From: Micromonospora musae
GTDB lineage: Bacteria; Actinomycetota; Actinomycetes; Mycobacteriales; Micromonosporaceae
Direction of reading: 5' to 3'
Length of the DNA stretch: 64,000 bases
NCBI RefSeq assembly: GCF_003626635.1
Contig: NZ_RAZT01000007.1
Coordinates: 124,001 to 188,000, forward strand
Of this stretch, positions 31,560 through 39,588 are shown one piece after another (positions within the stretch are counted from its first letter, which is position 1; every line of letters starts with the position of its first letter). Position numbers and translations under genes: made by a program. The notes below the pieces were generated by a model. It did no database searches. It saw nothing but the letters and a program-made list of their open reading frames with translations, and had not been told where the DNA came from.

Positions 31560-32950
31560 GCCCGGCGCTCTGGTCGACGCTGGCGCTGCTGGTGGCGGCC
31601 GTCCTGGTCGGTTGGCCGCTGCGCGGCGCCCGGGCCCGCCGCCGCGCGGTGGTGTCCACGATCGGCGGCGCGGGACGTCGGGCACGCCGCTCGGCGGACG
31701 AGGCGCTCATCGCCTGGGTCACCGAACTCGGGAACACGTCCGACGACCCTCCTGGGTCGCTGAACGCCCGACCCGGGCAGCGCACGGGACCGGGCGGCGT
31801 CGTTCCGCCCCGTGACGTGACGGCCGGGGCGAGCCGCACCGCCGAAGCCGCGCCGTCCGTGGTGCGGTCGCAGCCGGCGGCGTCGCCCCGGCACTCGACG
31901 GCTGACGCGGACGCTGCCCCGCCCGGCCAGCCGGCCAGCGGCGACCGACCTGGCGTGCCCAGCGGATGGTCGGGCTTCGACACCGAGCCGAGCCCGGTGA
32001 CAGTCCCCACCGACGCCGCGCAGGAGACGGCCGGCCGGCGCTCCGCCCGCCGTCCGCATCAACCGGGCCAGGCGTCACCGGTCGGGTCGGGCCGCCGCGA
32101 GCGGGCAACCGGCCACGGCGGCAGCGCGGGGTGGCCGCCCGGCCGGGACGTGGCCCCCCGCGGGTCCCGCCCCACCCGGCAGGGCCCCGGGCCGGGACGG
32201 GCGCCCGGGCCGTCGAGCCCGCCCGCCAGACGGGACGCGAGGGGTCCTGCGGGGCTGGGTGGGACTCCGGAGCCGAGCGTCACCCTCCAACGCCAACCGG
32301 GCGCGACACCGTTGAGCGGCGGTCCCCGTTGGGGTCGCGTGCTGGGTCGGGCACCTCGGCGCACGCTGCTCCTGACCGGGCTGGCCGGTGCCGGTCTGGG
32401 CGGCCTGCTCGGCGGCCCGGTCGCCGCCGTGGCGCTGGCGGCGTACGCACTTCTGGGCATGCGCGCGGCCATTCGGTGGAGTGCCACCCGGCACGTCGAG
32501 CAGGCTCGCCGGCGGCGGCTGGATCAGCTCTGCGGATTCGCCGCCGATCTGCGGGCCGGGCTTCCGGTCCCGCCGTTGAGCGACCCCGCGGAGCAGCCCG
32601 ACGGGCCGGACCGTCTTCACCGGCTCGCGTCGGCCGCCGTGCGGCTCGCCGACCGGACCGGCGCGCCGCTCGCCGACCTGGTCGAGCGGATCGAGGCCGA
32701 CGCCCGGTCGACCGATCGAGGGCTCGCCGCTGCGGCCGCGCAGGCGGCGGGGGCACGAGCCACCGCCTGGCTGCTGGCAGCACTTCCGCTCGGCGGCATC
32801 GGGCTCGGGTACGGCATCGGCGTCGATCCGGTCCACGTGCTCCTGCGCACGCCGATCGGGGGCGCCTGCACGGTGCTCGCCGTCGCTCTCCAAGCCGCTG
32901 GGCTCTTCTGGGCCGAACGGCTCAGCGCCGCACCGGCCCGGGGTGCCTGA
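31556..32950 (+). CDS. tadB: TadB-like inner-membrane platform protein with long low-complexity insert
   Basis: A 464-residue protein. An N-terminal hydrophobic helix (LALLVAAVLVGWPL) is followed by about 200 residues rich in Pro, Arg, Gly, Ser and Thr (roughly 60-265) with no fold. The GspF/TadB-type region then has membrane helices near 275-310, 400-420 and 430-450, and a cytosolic helical part (RRRRLDQLCGFAADLRAGLP, then LADRTGAPLADLVERIEADA). TadB and TadC together form the membrane platform below the pilus. The insert is much longer than the linker of typical TadB proteins. ATGA coupling precedes it and TGATG coupling follows. Confidence 0.85.
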   Translation: MSPALWSTLALLVAAVLVGWPLRGARARRRAVVSTIGGAGRRARRSADEALIAWVTELGNTSDDPPGSLNARPGQRTGPGGVVPPRDVTAGASRTAEAAPSVVRSQPAASPRHSTADADAAPPGQPASGDRPGVPSGWSGFDTEPSPVTVPTDAAQETAGRRSARRPHQPGQASPVGSGRRERATGHGGSAGWPPGRDVAPRGSRPTRQGPGPGRAPGPSSPPARRDARGPAGLGGTPEPSVTLQRQPGATPLSGGPRWGRVLGRAPRRTLLLTGLAGAGLGGLLGGPVAAVALAAYALLGMRAAIRWSATRHVEQARRRRLDQLCGFAADLRAGLPVPPLSDPAEQPDGPDRLHRLASAAVRLADRTGAPLADLVERIEADARSTDRGLAAAAAQAAGARATAWLLAALPLGGIGLGYGIGVDPVHVLLRTPIGGACTVLAVALQAAGLFWAERLSAAPARGA

Positions 32951-33795
32951 TGTCTCGGGCCGTCCTGGCTGCCGCTCTCCTGGCCGCGGCGGCCCTACTC
33001 GCCGCGACGACGGGCCGCCGGCCGCTGGACCGGCTTCGGGCGCTCCGCGACTCCCGCCCGCCCGGGTCAGCTCTGCCGCACGACGAGTCGGGGGCGCGTC
33101 GGTGGTGGCTCGGGTTCGGCCGCCCGGCGCGGTCTTCAGGGGGCAGCACGGTGAGCGCGGGCGGTCCGGCGGGCGACGGTGCCGGCTCCGAACGCGGACG
33201 GCGTCCCGACCTGATCCGGCTGGCCTCGGTGCTGGGCGGTCTGGCGGTCGTCGTGGTCGCGGGCAACTGGCTCGGTCTGCTCGCCTCCGTGCCGGCCACG
33301 ATCCTGCTGGATCGGCTGCTACGCCGGATCGAGCCGCCCGCGGACCGCAACCGTCGGCTCCGGGAGGCAGCCGACCTGCCACTCGCTGCGGATCTGCTGG
33401 CCGCGGCGATGCGTGCGGGGGCACCCGTGGACAGGTCGGTGCTCGCGGTCGCCGAGGCGTTGGACGGCCCGCTCGCGACTCGACTCGGAAGGGTCGGCCG
33501 GACGCTGCTGCTCGGCGGTGGACCGGAGGAGGCGTGGTCGGCGCTCGACGGGGTGCCCGGCGCGGAGCGGGTGGCCGCTGCCGCGTACCGGTCGTCGAAC
33601 AGCGGTGCGGCGCTGGCCGGCGCGCTGACCCGGCTCGCCGACGACCTGCGCGCCGACCGGGCCACCGCCGCCGAGGCGTCGGCCCGGCGGGCAGGCGTGC
33701 TCATCGTGCTGCCGCTGGGGCTCTGCTTCCTGCCGGCTTTCATTCTCGCCGGCCTGGTGCCGGTGATCGTCGCCGTTCTCGGCGACGTGCTCTGA
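32950..33795 (+). CDS. tadC: TadC-like inner-membrane platform protein
   Basis: A 281-residue type II secretion F-domain protein starting at ATG 32950 within the stop of tadB (TGATG). Hydrophobic segments lie at about residues 4-20, 80-115 and 250-278. The cytosolic part has the GspF pattern ADLPLAADLLAAAMRAGAPVDRSVLAVAEAL and GGGPEEAWSALDGVPGAERV. It pairs with TadB in the pilus platform. The same frame is open far upstream into tadB, but the conserved protein begins here. Confidence 0.88.
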   Translation: MSRAVLAAALLAAAALLAATTGRRPLDRLRALRDSRPPGSALPHDESGARRWWLGFGRPARSSGGSTVSAGGPAGDGAGSERGRRPDLIRLASVLGGLAVVVVAGNWLGLLASVPATILLDRLLRRIEPPADRNRRLREAADLPLAADLLAAAMRAGAPVDRSVLAVAEALDGPLATRLGRVGRTLLLGGGPEEAWSALDGVPGAERVAAAAYRSSNSGAALAGALTRLADDLRADRATAAEASARRAGVLIVLPLGLCFLPAFILAGLVPVIVAVLGDVL

Positions 33796-33820
33796 GAAAC
33801 ATCGAGGAAGGGGTACGAAC

Positions 33821-33988
33821 GTGCGCAAACTGCTGGCCCGCCTGCGCGGGGACGCCGGGATGAACACCGCCGAGTACGCCGTCGGCACGCTGGCGGCGGT
33901 CGCCTTCGCAGGCATCCTGCTGAAGGTCCTGACGTCTGGGAACGTCCAGTCCGCGTTGACGGCCGTCATCGACCGGGCGCTCAAGTGA
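33821..33988 (+). CDS. flp: Flp-pilin-like small protein (DUF4244)
   Basis: A 55-residue protein from GTG 33821 with GAGGAAGGGG upstream. After a basic leader (MRKLLARLRGDAG) comes MNTAEYAVGTLAAVAFAGIL, a type IV-like prepilin processing site: Gly before the cut, Glu at mature position 5 and a hydrophobic helix. It is the likely pilin subunit of the Tad apparatus and matches the DUF4244 family seen at this position in actinobacteria. Its stop overlaps tadE by 4 bp. Confidence 0.88.
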   Translation: MRKLLARLRGDAGMNTAEYAVGTLAAVAFAGILLKVLTSGNVQSALTAVIDRALK

Positions 33989-34356
33989 TCCGGCGCCGGC
34001 CGGCCGGCCGTGACCGGGGTTCGTTCACCGCCGAACTGGCGGCCGGCCTGCCGGCGCTGCTGTTGCTCCTACTCGCCGGGCTGACGGCCGTCGACGCGGT
34101 CAGCACCCGAGCCGGTTGCCTGCACGCGGCGCGGGAGGCGGCCCTGGCCGCCTCCCGCGGCGAGGACGGTCCCGCCGCCGGGGCCCGGGCAGCTCCCGCA
34201 GGATCGGAGTTCACCGTCACCACCGGCGGCGGGCGGGTGCAGGTGACCGTCCGGGCGCCGGTCCGCGCGCTCGGCGCTCGGCTGCCCCGGATCACCGTGA
34301 CCGCGACCGCGGTGGCCGCGATCGAGCCCGGTGCGGCCGAAGCGGCCCCGTCGTGA
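33985..34356 (+). CDS. tadE: TadE-like pseudopilin
   Basis: A 123-residue protein from GTG 33985 (GTGA overlap with flp). RGSFTAELAAGLPALLLLLLAGLTAVDAV at residues 11-39 has the Gly/Ser-F-T-A-E-x-A processing site and N-terminal helix of TadE pseudopilins. The C-terminal part is a small beta domain (VTTGGGRVQVTVRAPVR). These minor subunits prime or cap the fibre. It is coupled by GTGA to the next gene. Confidence 0.88.
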   Translation: MIRRRPAGRDRGSFTAELAAGLPALLLLLLAGLTAVDAVSTRAGCLHAAREAALAASRGEDGPAAGARAAPAGSEFTVTTGGGRVQVTVRAPVRALGARLPRITVTATAVAAIEPGAAEAAPS

Positions 34357-35000
34357 GCTGCCCCGACCAGCGGCCGAACGTCACCGGCGCGGAACACCGG
34401 CATCGCGGAGGCGGACCCCTCGTGATCCCCGCGAGGCGCGGGCCGGCGGCCGGCGCCGATCGCGGGGGCCCCGGTCCATGGCGTGGAAAGGGCGTGGGTG
34501 CCGACGACCGGATGTGCGGCGGTGTGCGACGCGGTCTGGGCCCGGGCCGAAAGGCGGACGCGGGCGCCGATCGCGTGACGCGCGGCGCGTCCAGCGGCCG
34601 CGCGTGCCGGCCGGTCAAGGAGCCGCACCGGCTGTGTCGGTCGGTCGAGGAGCCGCACCGGGAGCGGGGCGGGGCAAGCGTGTGCCTGCTCGTGGTCGGT
34701 CTGGCGCTCGTCCTGGCCGGGATGTTCGGCGCGGCGGTGGGCGCGGCTCGGGCGGCGCGTCAGCAGGCGGCGGTGGCGGCGGACTTCGGCGCGCTGGCCG
34801 GTGCCGGGCGAGCGCTCGACGGCGACGAGGCGGCGTGTTCGGCGGCGGCCGAGATCGCGGGGCGCAACGGCGGACGCTTGCTGGTCTGCCGGCTCGACGA
34901 CCTCGACGTGCTGGTCACCGCCGAGGTCAGCGTCACCGTGCTGCCCGGCCTGACCCGAGTCGCCACGGCCAGCGCCCGGGCCGGCCCGCTGCGCGGCTGA
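34353..35000 (+). CDS. TadG-like / Rv3654c-like secretion helper, last gene of tad operon
   Basis: A 215-residue protein from GTG 34353 (GTGA overlap with tadE). Residues 105-135 (RGGASVCLLVVGLALVLAGMFGAAVGAARAARQQAAVAADFG) resemble the N-terminal membrane helix of the small TadE/TadG-like protein at the end of mycobacterial and streptomycete tad clusters. The preceding 100 residues are Arg/Gly/Pro-rich and unconserved in appearance, with a short duplicated segment (KEPHRL / EEPHRE). The true start may therefore lie further in, for example a GTG near 34680, in which case that segment is non-coding. A tandem duplication spans the stop codon. Confidence 0.7.
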   Translation: MSCPDQRPNVTGAEHRHRGGGPLVIPARRGPAAGADRGGPGPWRGKGVGADDRMCGGVRRGLGPGRKADAGADRVTRGASSGRACRPVKEPHRLCRSVEEPHRERGGASVCLLVVGLALVLAGMFGAAVGAARAARQQAAVAADFGALAGAGRALDGDEAACSAAAEIAGRNGGRLLVCRLDDLDVLVTAEVSVTVLPGLTRVATASARAGPLRG

Positions 35001-35066
35001 GCGCTCGGCGTGGGTCGCCACGGCCAGCTCCCCGGCCGGCCGGCTGCGAGGCTGAGCGCTCGACGT
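34959..35066 (+). repeat. Tandem duplication of the 3' end of the last tad gene
   Basis: A 53-bp segment at 34959-35011, which includes the last codons and TGA, is repeated at 35014-35066 with about eight changes. The copy lies beyond the stop, so it is non-coding, and it still carries the equivalent TGA. Confidence 0.75.
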
Positions 35067-35143
35067 CAGCCGCCAGGGCCAGGGCGCGGGCCGCGCCCCG
35101 ATGACGCTGCCTGACCGGCGGCCTCACCGGGGCGGTGCCGGGC

Positions 35144-35722
35144 TCAGCGGGCCTGGAGCGCGTCCAGGGCGATGGCCATGGCGATGACGAGCCGCCGGTC
35201 GATCTGCGGGTGCTGGATCTCGACCACGTACCGGTCACGCAGGCCCCACTTCTTCACCACGGAGAAGACGGGCTGACCGTCGGCGATGAAGTCGAAGTGG
35301 TACGGCAGCCAGGAGAGCGAGTCGACGAAGCGCCGCAGCAGCGCCACCGGCAGGCTGCGCTCCTGGCCGGTGACCGCCGGCAGGCCGGCCTGCTCGACGT
35401 GCCACGTGGAACGCAGCAGGGACTGCGCGAAGTTCTTGCGGAACAGGCCGACCGGGTTGCCGGTCGCATCGGTGACGTCGTACGTGGCGCCGAGGTCGAG
35501 GGCCTGGCGGGCCTTGAAGCCGAGGACGGGCTGCTGCTTCGAGTCGTCCGTGTACAGGGTGACCTGCTCCTTGAAGGCGAGCCGCTTCTGCTGGGCGAAA
35601 GCCAGCAGCTGCCCCTCCGAGCCGTCCGGCGCCACCGCGAGGACCTCGTACTGGTTGACCATCAGCCGCACCCGCTGGCGGATGTGGAAACGCTGCTGAG
35701 CCTGCAACATGTCGGGCTGCAT
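35144..35722 (-). CDS. LURP-one/scramblase-like (tubby C-terminal-like) protein
   Basis: A 192-residue protein from ATG 35722 (MQPDMLQAQQRFHIRQRVRL), with GAGGAG upstream. Alternating beta strands with NQYEVLAVAPDGSEG, FKEQVTLYTDDSKQQPVLGFKAR and LGATYDVTDATGNPVGLFRK give the twelve-strand barrel pattern of the LURP-one-related/phospholipid-scramblase-like superfamily. No signal peptide. The role in bacteria is unknown. It is a single gene between the tad operon and the helicase. Confidence 0.7.
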   Translation of the reverse strand: MQPDMLQAQQRFHIRQRVRLMVNQYEVLAVAPDGSEGQLLAFAQQKRLAFKEQVTLYTDDSKQQPVLGFKARQALDLGATYDVTDATGNPVGLFRKNFAQSLLRSTWHVEQAGLPAVTGQERSLPVALLRRFVDSLSWLPYHFDFIADGQPVFSVVKKWGLRDRYVVEIQHPQIDRRLVIAMAIALDALQAR

Positions 35723-35930
35723 TTTCGTGTTCTCCTCGTTTAGGGACGCCGGAGTGTTGCACACCACAACACCCCGCACCCTCCCCCGATCGCCCGCCTC
35801 CGGCCGCTCGGCCGTGGCTCGTACGCTGCGGCAAGAGCCGACCACCGCCCGTACTCGGACCTGCCGACCCGTCCCGCTCGGCGACCCTTCCGGCCGGCCC
35901 GTCCCGGCGGCCGTGTCGGCCAGCGGGTGG

Positions 35931-38348
35931 TCAGGACGGCAGGTTGGCCAGCACCACGTCCAGCACCCGGACGGCGTCCGCCTTCGAGAGCGGGTTGTTG
36001 CCGTTGCCGCACTTCGGGGACTGCACGCACGACGGGCAGCCGGTCTCGCACGCGCACTCGGCGATCGCGTCCCGGGTGGCCCGCAGCCAGGTCGCCGCCG
36101 TGCCGTACGCGCGCTCGGCGAAGCCCGCCCCGCCCGGGTGTCCGTCGTAGACGAAGACGGTCGGTGCCTCGGTGTCCGGGTGCAGCGCGGTGGAGAGCCC
36201 GCCGATGTCCCAGCGGTCGCAGGTGGCGATCAGTGGCAGCAGCCCGATCGCCGCGTGCTCGGCGGCGTGCAGCCCCCCGGGCACGTCCCCCGGGTCGACG
36301 CCGGCCGCGGCCAACGACTCCGGCGAGAGCGTGAACCAGACGGCGACCGTACGCAGCTCACGGGCCGGCAGGTCCAGCGGCCGAGTGTCGATCACCTCGC
36401 CGGTGGCGATCCGCCGTCGCTGGTAGGAGACCACCTGGCTGGTCACGTCCACCTCGCCGAGGAACATCCCGACCGGCCCGGCGTCGACGTACGAACGCAC
36501 CGACACCACCGAGACGTCGGTGACGTCCCGGGCGTGCGTGGACCAGTCCGGCTCCTCGACGTGCACGAGCGCGCACCCGTCGGCCAGGTCCAGCTCGTCC
36601 ACCACGTACGAGACGCCCTGGTGCAGGTAGACCGCGCCGGGGTGGAGCAGGAAGTGCGACGAGCCGCCGTCCACCGTGCCGAGCAGTCGCCCGGTGGCCG
36701 CCTCCACCACGGCGACCGGCGCACCGCCCTCGCCCCGCAGGTCCACCTGAGGCCGTTCGCGGTGCCGCCAGTACCAGCCGGTCGGGCGCTGCCGCAGCGC
36801 GCCGGTCGCGACGAGCTCGTCGACGGCCTCCTTCGCCCCGTCGCCGAAGAGCGCCAGGTCGGCCGGGGTGAGCGGGGCCTCCACCGCGGCGCAGGCGAGC
36901 TGCGGCGCGAGGACGTACGGGTTGGCCGGGTCGAGCACGGTCGCCTCCACCGGCCGCCCGAAGACCGCCTCCGGGTGGTGCACCAGGTAGGTGTCGAGCG
37001 GGTCGTCCCGGGCCACCAGCACGGCGAGCGCCTCCTGCCCGGAGCGTCCGGCCCGCCCCGCCTGCTGCCAGAGCGAGGCCCGGGTGCCGGGGTAGCCGCA
37101 GATCAGCACCGCGTCGAGACCGACCAGGTCGACGCCGAGCTCCAGCGCGTTGGTCGAGGCCAGCCCGAGCAGGTCACCGTGGAGCAGCGCCCGCTCCAAC
37201 TCCCGCCGCTCCTCGCGCAGGTAGCCGCCGCGGTAGGCGGCGACCCGGTCGCCCAGGCCGGGTACCGCCTCGTCGAGGGCGCGCCGGGTGTTCGCGGCCA
37301 CCACCTCGGCGCCCCGGCGGGAGCGGACGAAGGCGAGGCTGCGTACGCCCGCGGCGACCGTGTCGGCGAGCAGGTCGGCGGTCTCCCGCAGCGCCGACCG
37401 GCGTACGGGGGCGAGGTCGACCGCGTCGGACGAGGTGTCGGCCGAGGGCAGCAGCGGTGGTTCCCAGAGCGCGAAGGTCACCCCGCCGCGGGGTGAGGTG
37501 TCCTCGGTGATGGCGGCCACGGGCAGGCCGGTGAGCCGCTGCGCCGCCGTCGCCGGGTCACCCGAGGTCGCGGAGGCGAGCACGAAGACGGGGCTGGTCC
37601 GCGAGCCGGCGGCGGAGCCCCGGCCGGGTGCGCCGCTCAGTCTCCGCAGCCGGCGCAGCACGTGGGCGACGTGGGAGCCGAACACGCCCCGGTAGGTGTG
37701 GCACTCGTCGATCACGACGTAGGTCAGCCGGCGCAGGAAGCCCGACCACTGGCCGTGCCCGGGGAGGATGCCGTGGTGCAGCATGTCCGGGTTGGTCAGC
37801 ACGAACCGGGAGTGTCGCCGGATCCACTCCCGTTCGGCGCGCGGAGTGTCCCCGTCGTAGCAGGCGGGGCGTACCCCCTCCAGCTCCAGCTCGGCGATGG
37901 CGCGCAGCTGGTCGGCGGCGAGCGCCTTGGTCGGGGCCAGGTAGAGCACGGTGGCCCGGGGGTCCGCGAGCAGGGTGGCGAGCGCTGGCATCTGGTACGC
38001 CAGGGACTTGCCGGACGCGGTGCCGGTGGCCACGACGACGTGCTGACCGTCGTACGCCAGGGCGGCCGCCTCGGCCTGGTGCCGCCAGGGCGCGGTCACC
38101 CCGCGCCCGGCGAACGCGGCCCGCAGCTCCTCCGGCACCCACTGCGGCCACGGCGCCGGCACGCCCGCCCGGGCCGGTACCCGCTCCACGTGGGTGACCG
38201 GGTCGGTGTCGGCGCGGGCGCGCAGCCGGGCCAGCAGCTCGGCCGGCGCGTGCCGGGGGCCGGGACCCGCGGCTACGGTGGCGGGGGTCGACGGCTCCAG
38301 GTCATGGCGCGGCGCCAGCCGCGCCGAGCTGAAGCTGTCGTGGGTCAC
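35931..38348 (-). CDS. DEAD/H-box helicase with C-terminal DUF1998 zinc-binding domain
   Basis: An 805-residue protein from GTG 38348. Helicase motifs in order: Q-like WRHQAEAA at 88-95, Walker A A107-T-G-T-A-S-G-K-S115, VLYLAPTKALAADQL, DECH box in VVIDECHTYRGVFGSH, SAT in VLASATSGDP, then the second RecA domain (AYRGGYLREERRELE, ATNALELGVDLVGLDAVLICGYPGT with Ser in place of Ala, and QQAGRAGRSGQ). The C-terminal DUF1998 part ends CACETGCPSCVQSPKCGNGNN, four clustered Cys for metal. This is the actinobacterial Rv3649-type/YprA-like helicase; relatives act in DNA repair. It is divergent from bldG. Confidence 0.92.
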   Translation of the reverse strand: MTHDSFSSARLAPRHDLEPSTPATVAAGPGPRHAPAELLARLRARADTDPVTHVERVPARAGVPAPWPQWVPEELRAAFAGRGVTAPWRHQAEAAALAYDGQHVVVATGTASGKSLAYQMPALATLLADPRATVLYLAPTKALAADQLRAIAELELEGVRPACYDGDTPRAEREWIRRHSRFVLTNPDMLHHGILPGHGQWSGFLRRLTYVVIDECHTYRGVFGSHVAHVLRRLRRLSGAPGRGSAAGSRTSPVFVLASATSGDPATAAQRLTGLPVAAITEDTSPRGGVTFALWEPPLLPSADTSSDAVDLAPVRRSALRETADLLADTVAAGVRSLAFVRSRRGAEVVAANTRRALDEAVPGLGDRVAAYRGGYLREERRELERALLHGDLLGLASTNALELGVDLVGLDAVLICGYPGTRASLWQQAGRAGRSGQEALAVLVARDDPLDTYLVHHPEAVFGRPVEATVLDPANPYVLAPQLACAAVEAPLTPADLALFGDGAKEAVDELVATGALRQRPTGWYWRHRERPQVDLRGEGGAPVAVVEAATGRLLGTVDGGSSHFLLHPGAVYLHQGVSYVVDELDLADGCALVHVEEPDWSTHARDVTDVSVVSVRSYVDAGPVGMFLGEVDVTSQVVSYQRRRIATGEVIDTRPLDLPARELRTVAVWFTLSPESLAAAGVDPGDVPGGLHAAEHAAIGLLPLIATCDRWDIGGLSTALHPDTEAPTVFVYDGHPGGAGFAERAYGTAATWLRATRDAIAECACETGCPSCVQSPKCGNGNNPLSKADAVRVLDVVLANLPS

Positions 38349-38486
38349 TGGAGAACTTTCGCACTGGTGTTCGGAGATGAAAAGCCGGGGGCCGGGGTAT
38401 GGGGGAGGCCCGCCGGTGACCGCTGCGTCTTGCGGCGGTAGTGGTTAGATGCCCAGAAGAGTTTACGGCTCTTGCGAGGAGGACAG

Positions 38487-38843
38487 ATGGAGCTGTCGCT
38501 GGCGACCCGGGCCGTGGGGGAGCACACGGTGCTCGAGGTCGGTGGTGAGGTGGACGTCTACACCGCCCCCCGGTTGCGTGAACGGCTCCTCGAACTGATC
38601 GACGGCGGCGCCCGGCGCGTGGTGGTGGATCTCGGACGGGTGGATTTCCTCGACTCGACCGGCCTCGGGGTGCTGGTCGGCGCGTTGAAGCGGCTGCGCG
38701 CGGCGGGCGGTAGCTTTGCTCTGGTCTGCGACAAGGAGCCGCTGCTCAAGATCTTCCGGATCACCGCGCTCGACCAGGTCTTCCCGCTGCATCCGACGGT
38801 CGACGCGGCGATCGCCGCCGATTCGACGGGTGCCGGAGCGTGA
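38487..38843 (+). CDS. bldG: BldG-like STAS-domain anti-sigma factor antagonist
   Basis: A 118-residue protein from ATG 38487 behind GAGGAGG. Its sequence ([20 protein letters not shown], then [20 protein letters not shown] and [17 protein letters not shown]) is strikingly close to Streptomyces BldG as I remember it. The phosphorylatable Ser57 lies in DSTGLG. Unphosphorylated BldG binds anti-sigma factors and so releases sigma factors for development, stress and antibiotic production. It is coupled by GTGA to a HATPase-type anti-sigma gene, as in Streptomyces. The gene supports a sporulating actinomycete. Confidence 0.93.
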   Translation: MELSLATRAVGEHTVLEVGGEVDVYTAPRLRERLLELIDGGARRVVVDLGRVDFLDSTGLGVLVGALKRLRAAGGSFALVCDKEPLLKIFRITALDQVFPLHPTVDAAIAADSTGAGA

Positions 38844-39277
38844 TGGCGACGGTTCGTCTCTCCTTCTCCCCGGCGCCGGTGCACGTGCGCACCGCCCGCC
38901 TGGTGGGCGTCGCGGTCGCCCGCCGGGCCGGGGTCCGCGAGGACCTGCTCGACGAGGTACGTCTCGCCATCGGTGAGGCGTGCACCCGCGCCGTCGCCCT
39001 GCACCGTCAGTACGGCCTGCGCGAGCCGGTGCTGATGGAGATGTCCGACTCCGGGCAGTACGCCGTGCGGGTCGTCGACCGGGCGCCGATCGAGGCGGGC
39101 ATCGGGCTCGCCGCGCTGCCCCCGGACGAGCTGGCCGACGAGTCTCTCACCGACGAGGCGCTCACCACCGGTGTGGGTTTCGCCCTGCTCGCCGGTTTCG
39201 TGGAGGACCTTCAGGTCCGTCCGGTCGACGAGGGTATCGGCACCGAGGTGCGCATGGTCTGGCCGGTAGGCCGCTGA
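38840..39277 (+). CDS. HATPase-type anti-sigma factor partner of BldG
   Basis: A 145-residue protein starting at GTG 38840 (overlap) or ATG 38843. It has the SpoIIAB/RsbW-like GHKL layout: [21 protein letters not shown] at about 36-56, [20 protein letters not shown] and a C-terminal [19 protein letters not shown]. In the N box, where kinases have E-A-x-x-N-A, this protein reads E-A-C-T-R-A-V: the Mg-coordinating Asn is Arg, so kinase activity is doubtful. The corresponding Streptomyces gene downstream of bldG encodes an anti-sigma factor that binds BldG. A strong terminator follows, so the two genes form one unit. Confidence 0.85.
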   Translation: MMATVRLSFSPAPVHVRTARLVGVAVARRAGVREDLLDEVRLAIGEACTRAVALHRQYGLREPVLMEMSDSGQYAVRVVDRAPIEAGIGLAALPPDELADESLTDEALTTGVGFALLAGFVEDLQVRPVDEGIGTEVRMVWPVGR

Positions 39278-39291
39278 CTCCACCGTCCACA

Positions 39292-39319
39292 CAGGCCGCG
39301 CCCGATCGGGCGCGGCCTG
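39292..39319 (+). terminator. Terminator of bldG operon
   Basis: CAGGCCGCGCCCG at 39292-39304 pairs perfectly with CGGGCGCGGCCTG at 39307-39319 across a minimal loop, 15 bp after the stop, followed by TTCGG. Confidence 0.85.
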
Positions 39320-39400
39320 TTCGGTATGGACCAGCTCCTATATCAGATTCTTCCTCATAACACAGCGACGAAGATCATCGACACGGGGTGGACCCTCGGT

Positions 39401-39430
39401 GTGACCTCGGACACTGCGGAGGGCTACAGT
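39401..39430 (+). promoter_or_regulatory. Possible hppA promoter
   Basis: GTGACC at 39401-39406 and TACAGT at 39425-39430, with an 18-bp spacer, precede hppA by about 160 bp. The intervening leader has no recognised riboswitch. Confidence 0.35.
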
Positions 39431-39588
39431 ACCCGGGTTGTCAGCAAGTGATCCATCCCGCAGCCAGCGGGAACTGGTGTTCGTCGCTGCTCCGTTCGGT
39501 GGGGTCGGCGAGTGCTTGCGAGTCCGCATTCAGGCGCCGGGTGGTGCGTCTCCACCGACCGGTGCGTGTTCGGTACAGGAGGACACAG

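Noticed and set aside
31966..32949. Frame of tadC open upstream through tadB, suggesting a 600-residue TadC
   Set aside because: The recognisable TadC begins at ATG 32950 in the tadB stop, as expected of coupled genes; the upstream part is Arg-rich and out of frame with TadB.
39320..39588. Riboswitch in the long hppA leader
   Set aside because: No conserved riboswitch core could be recognised by eye; only a possible promoter is reported.
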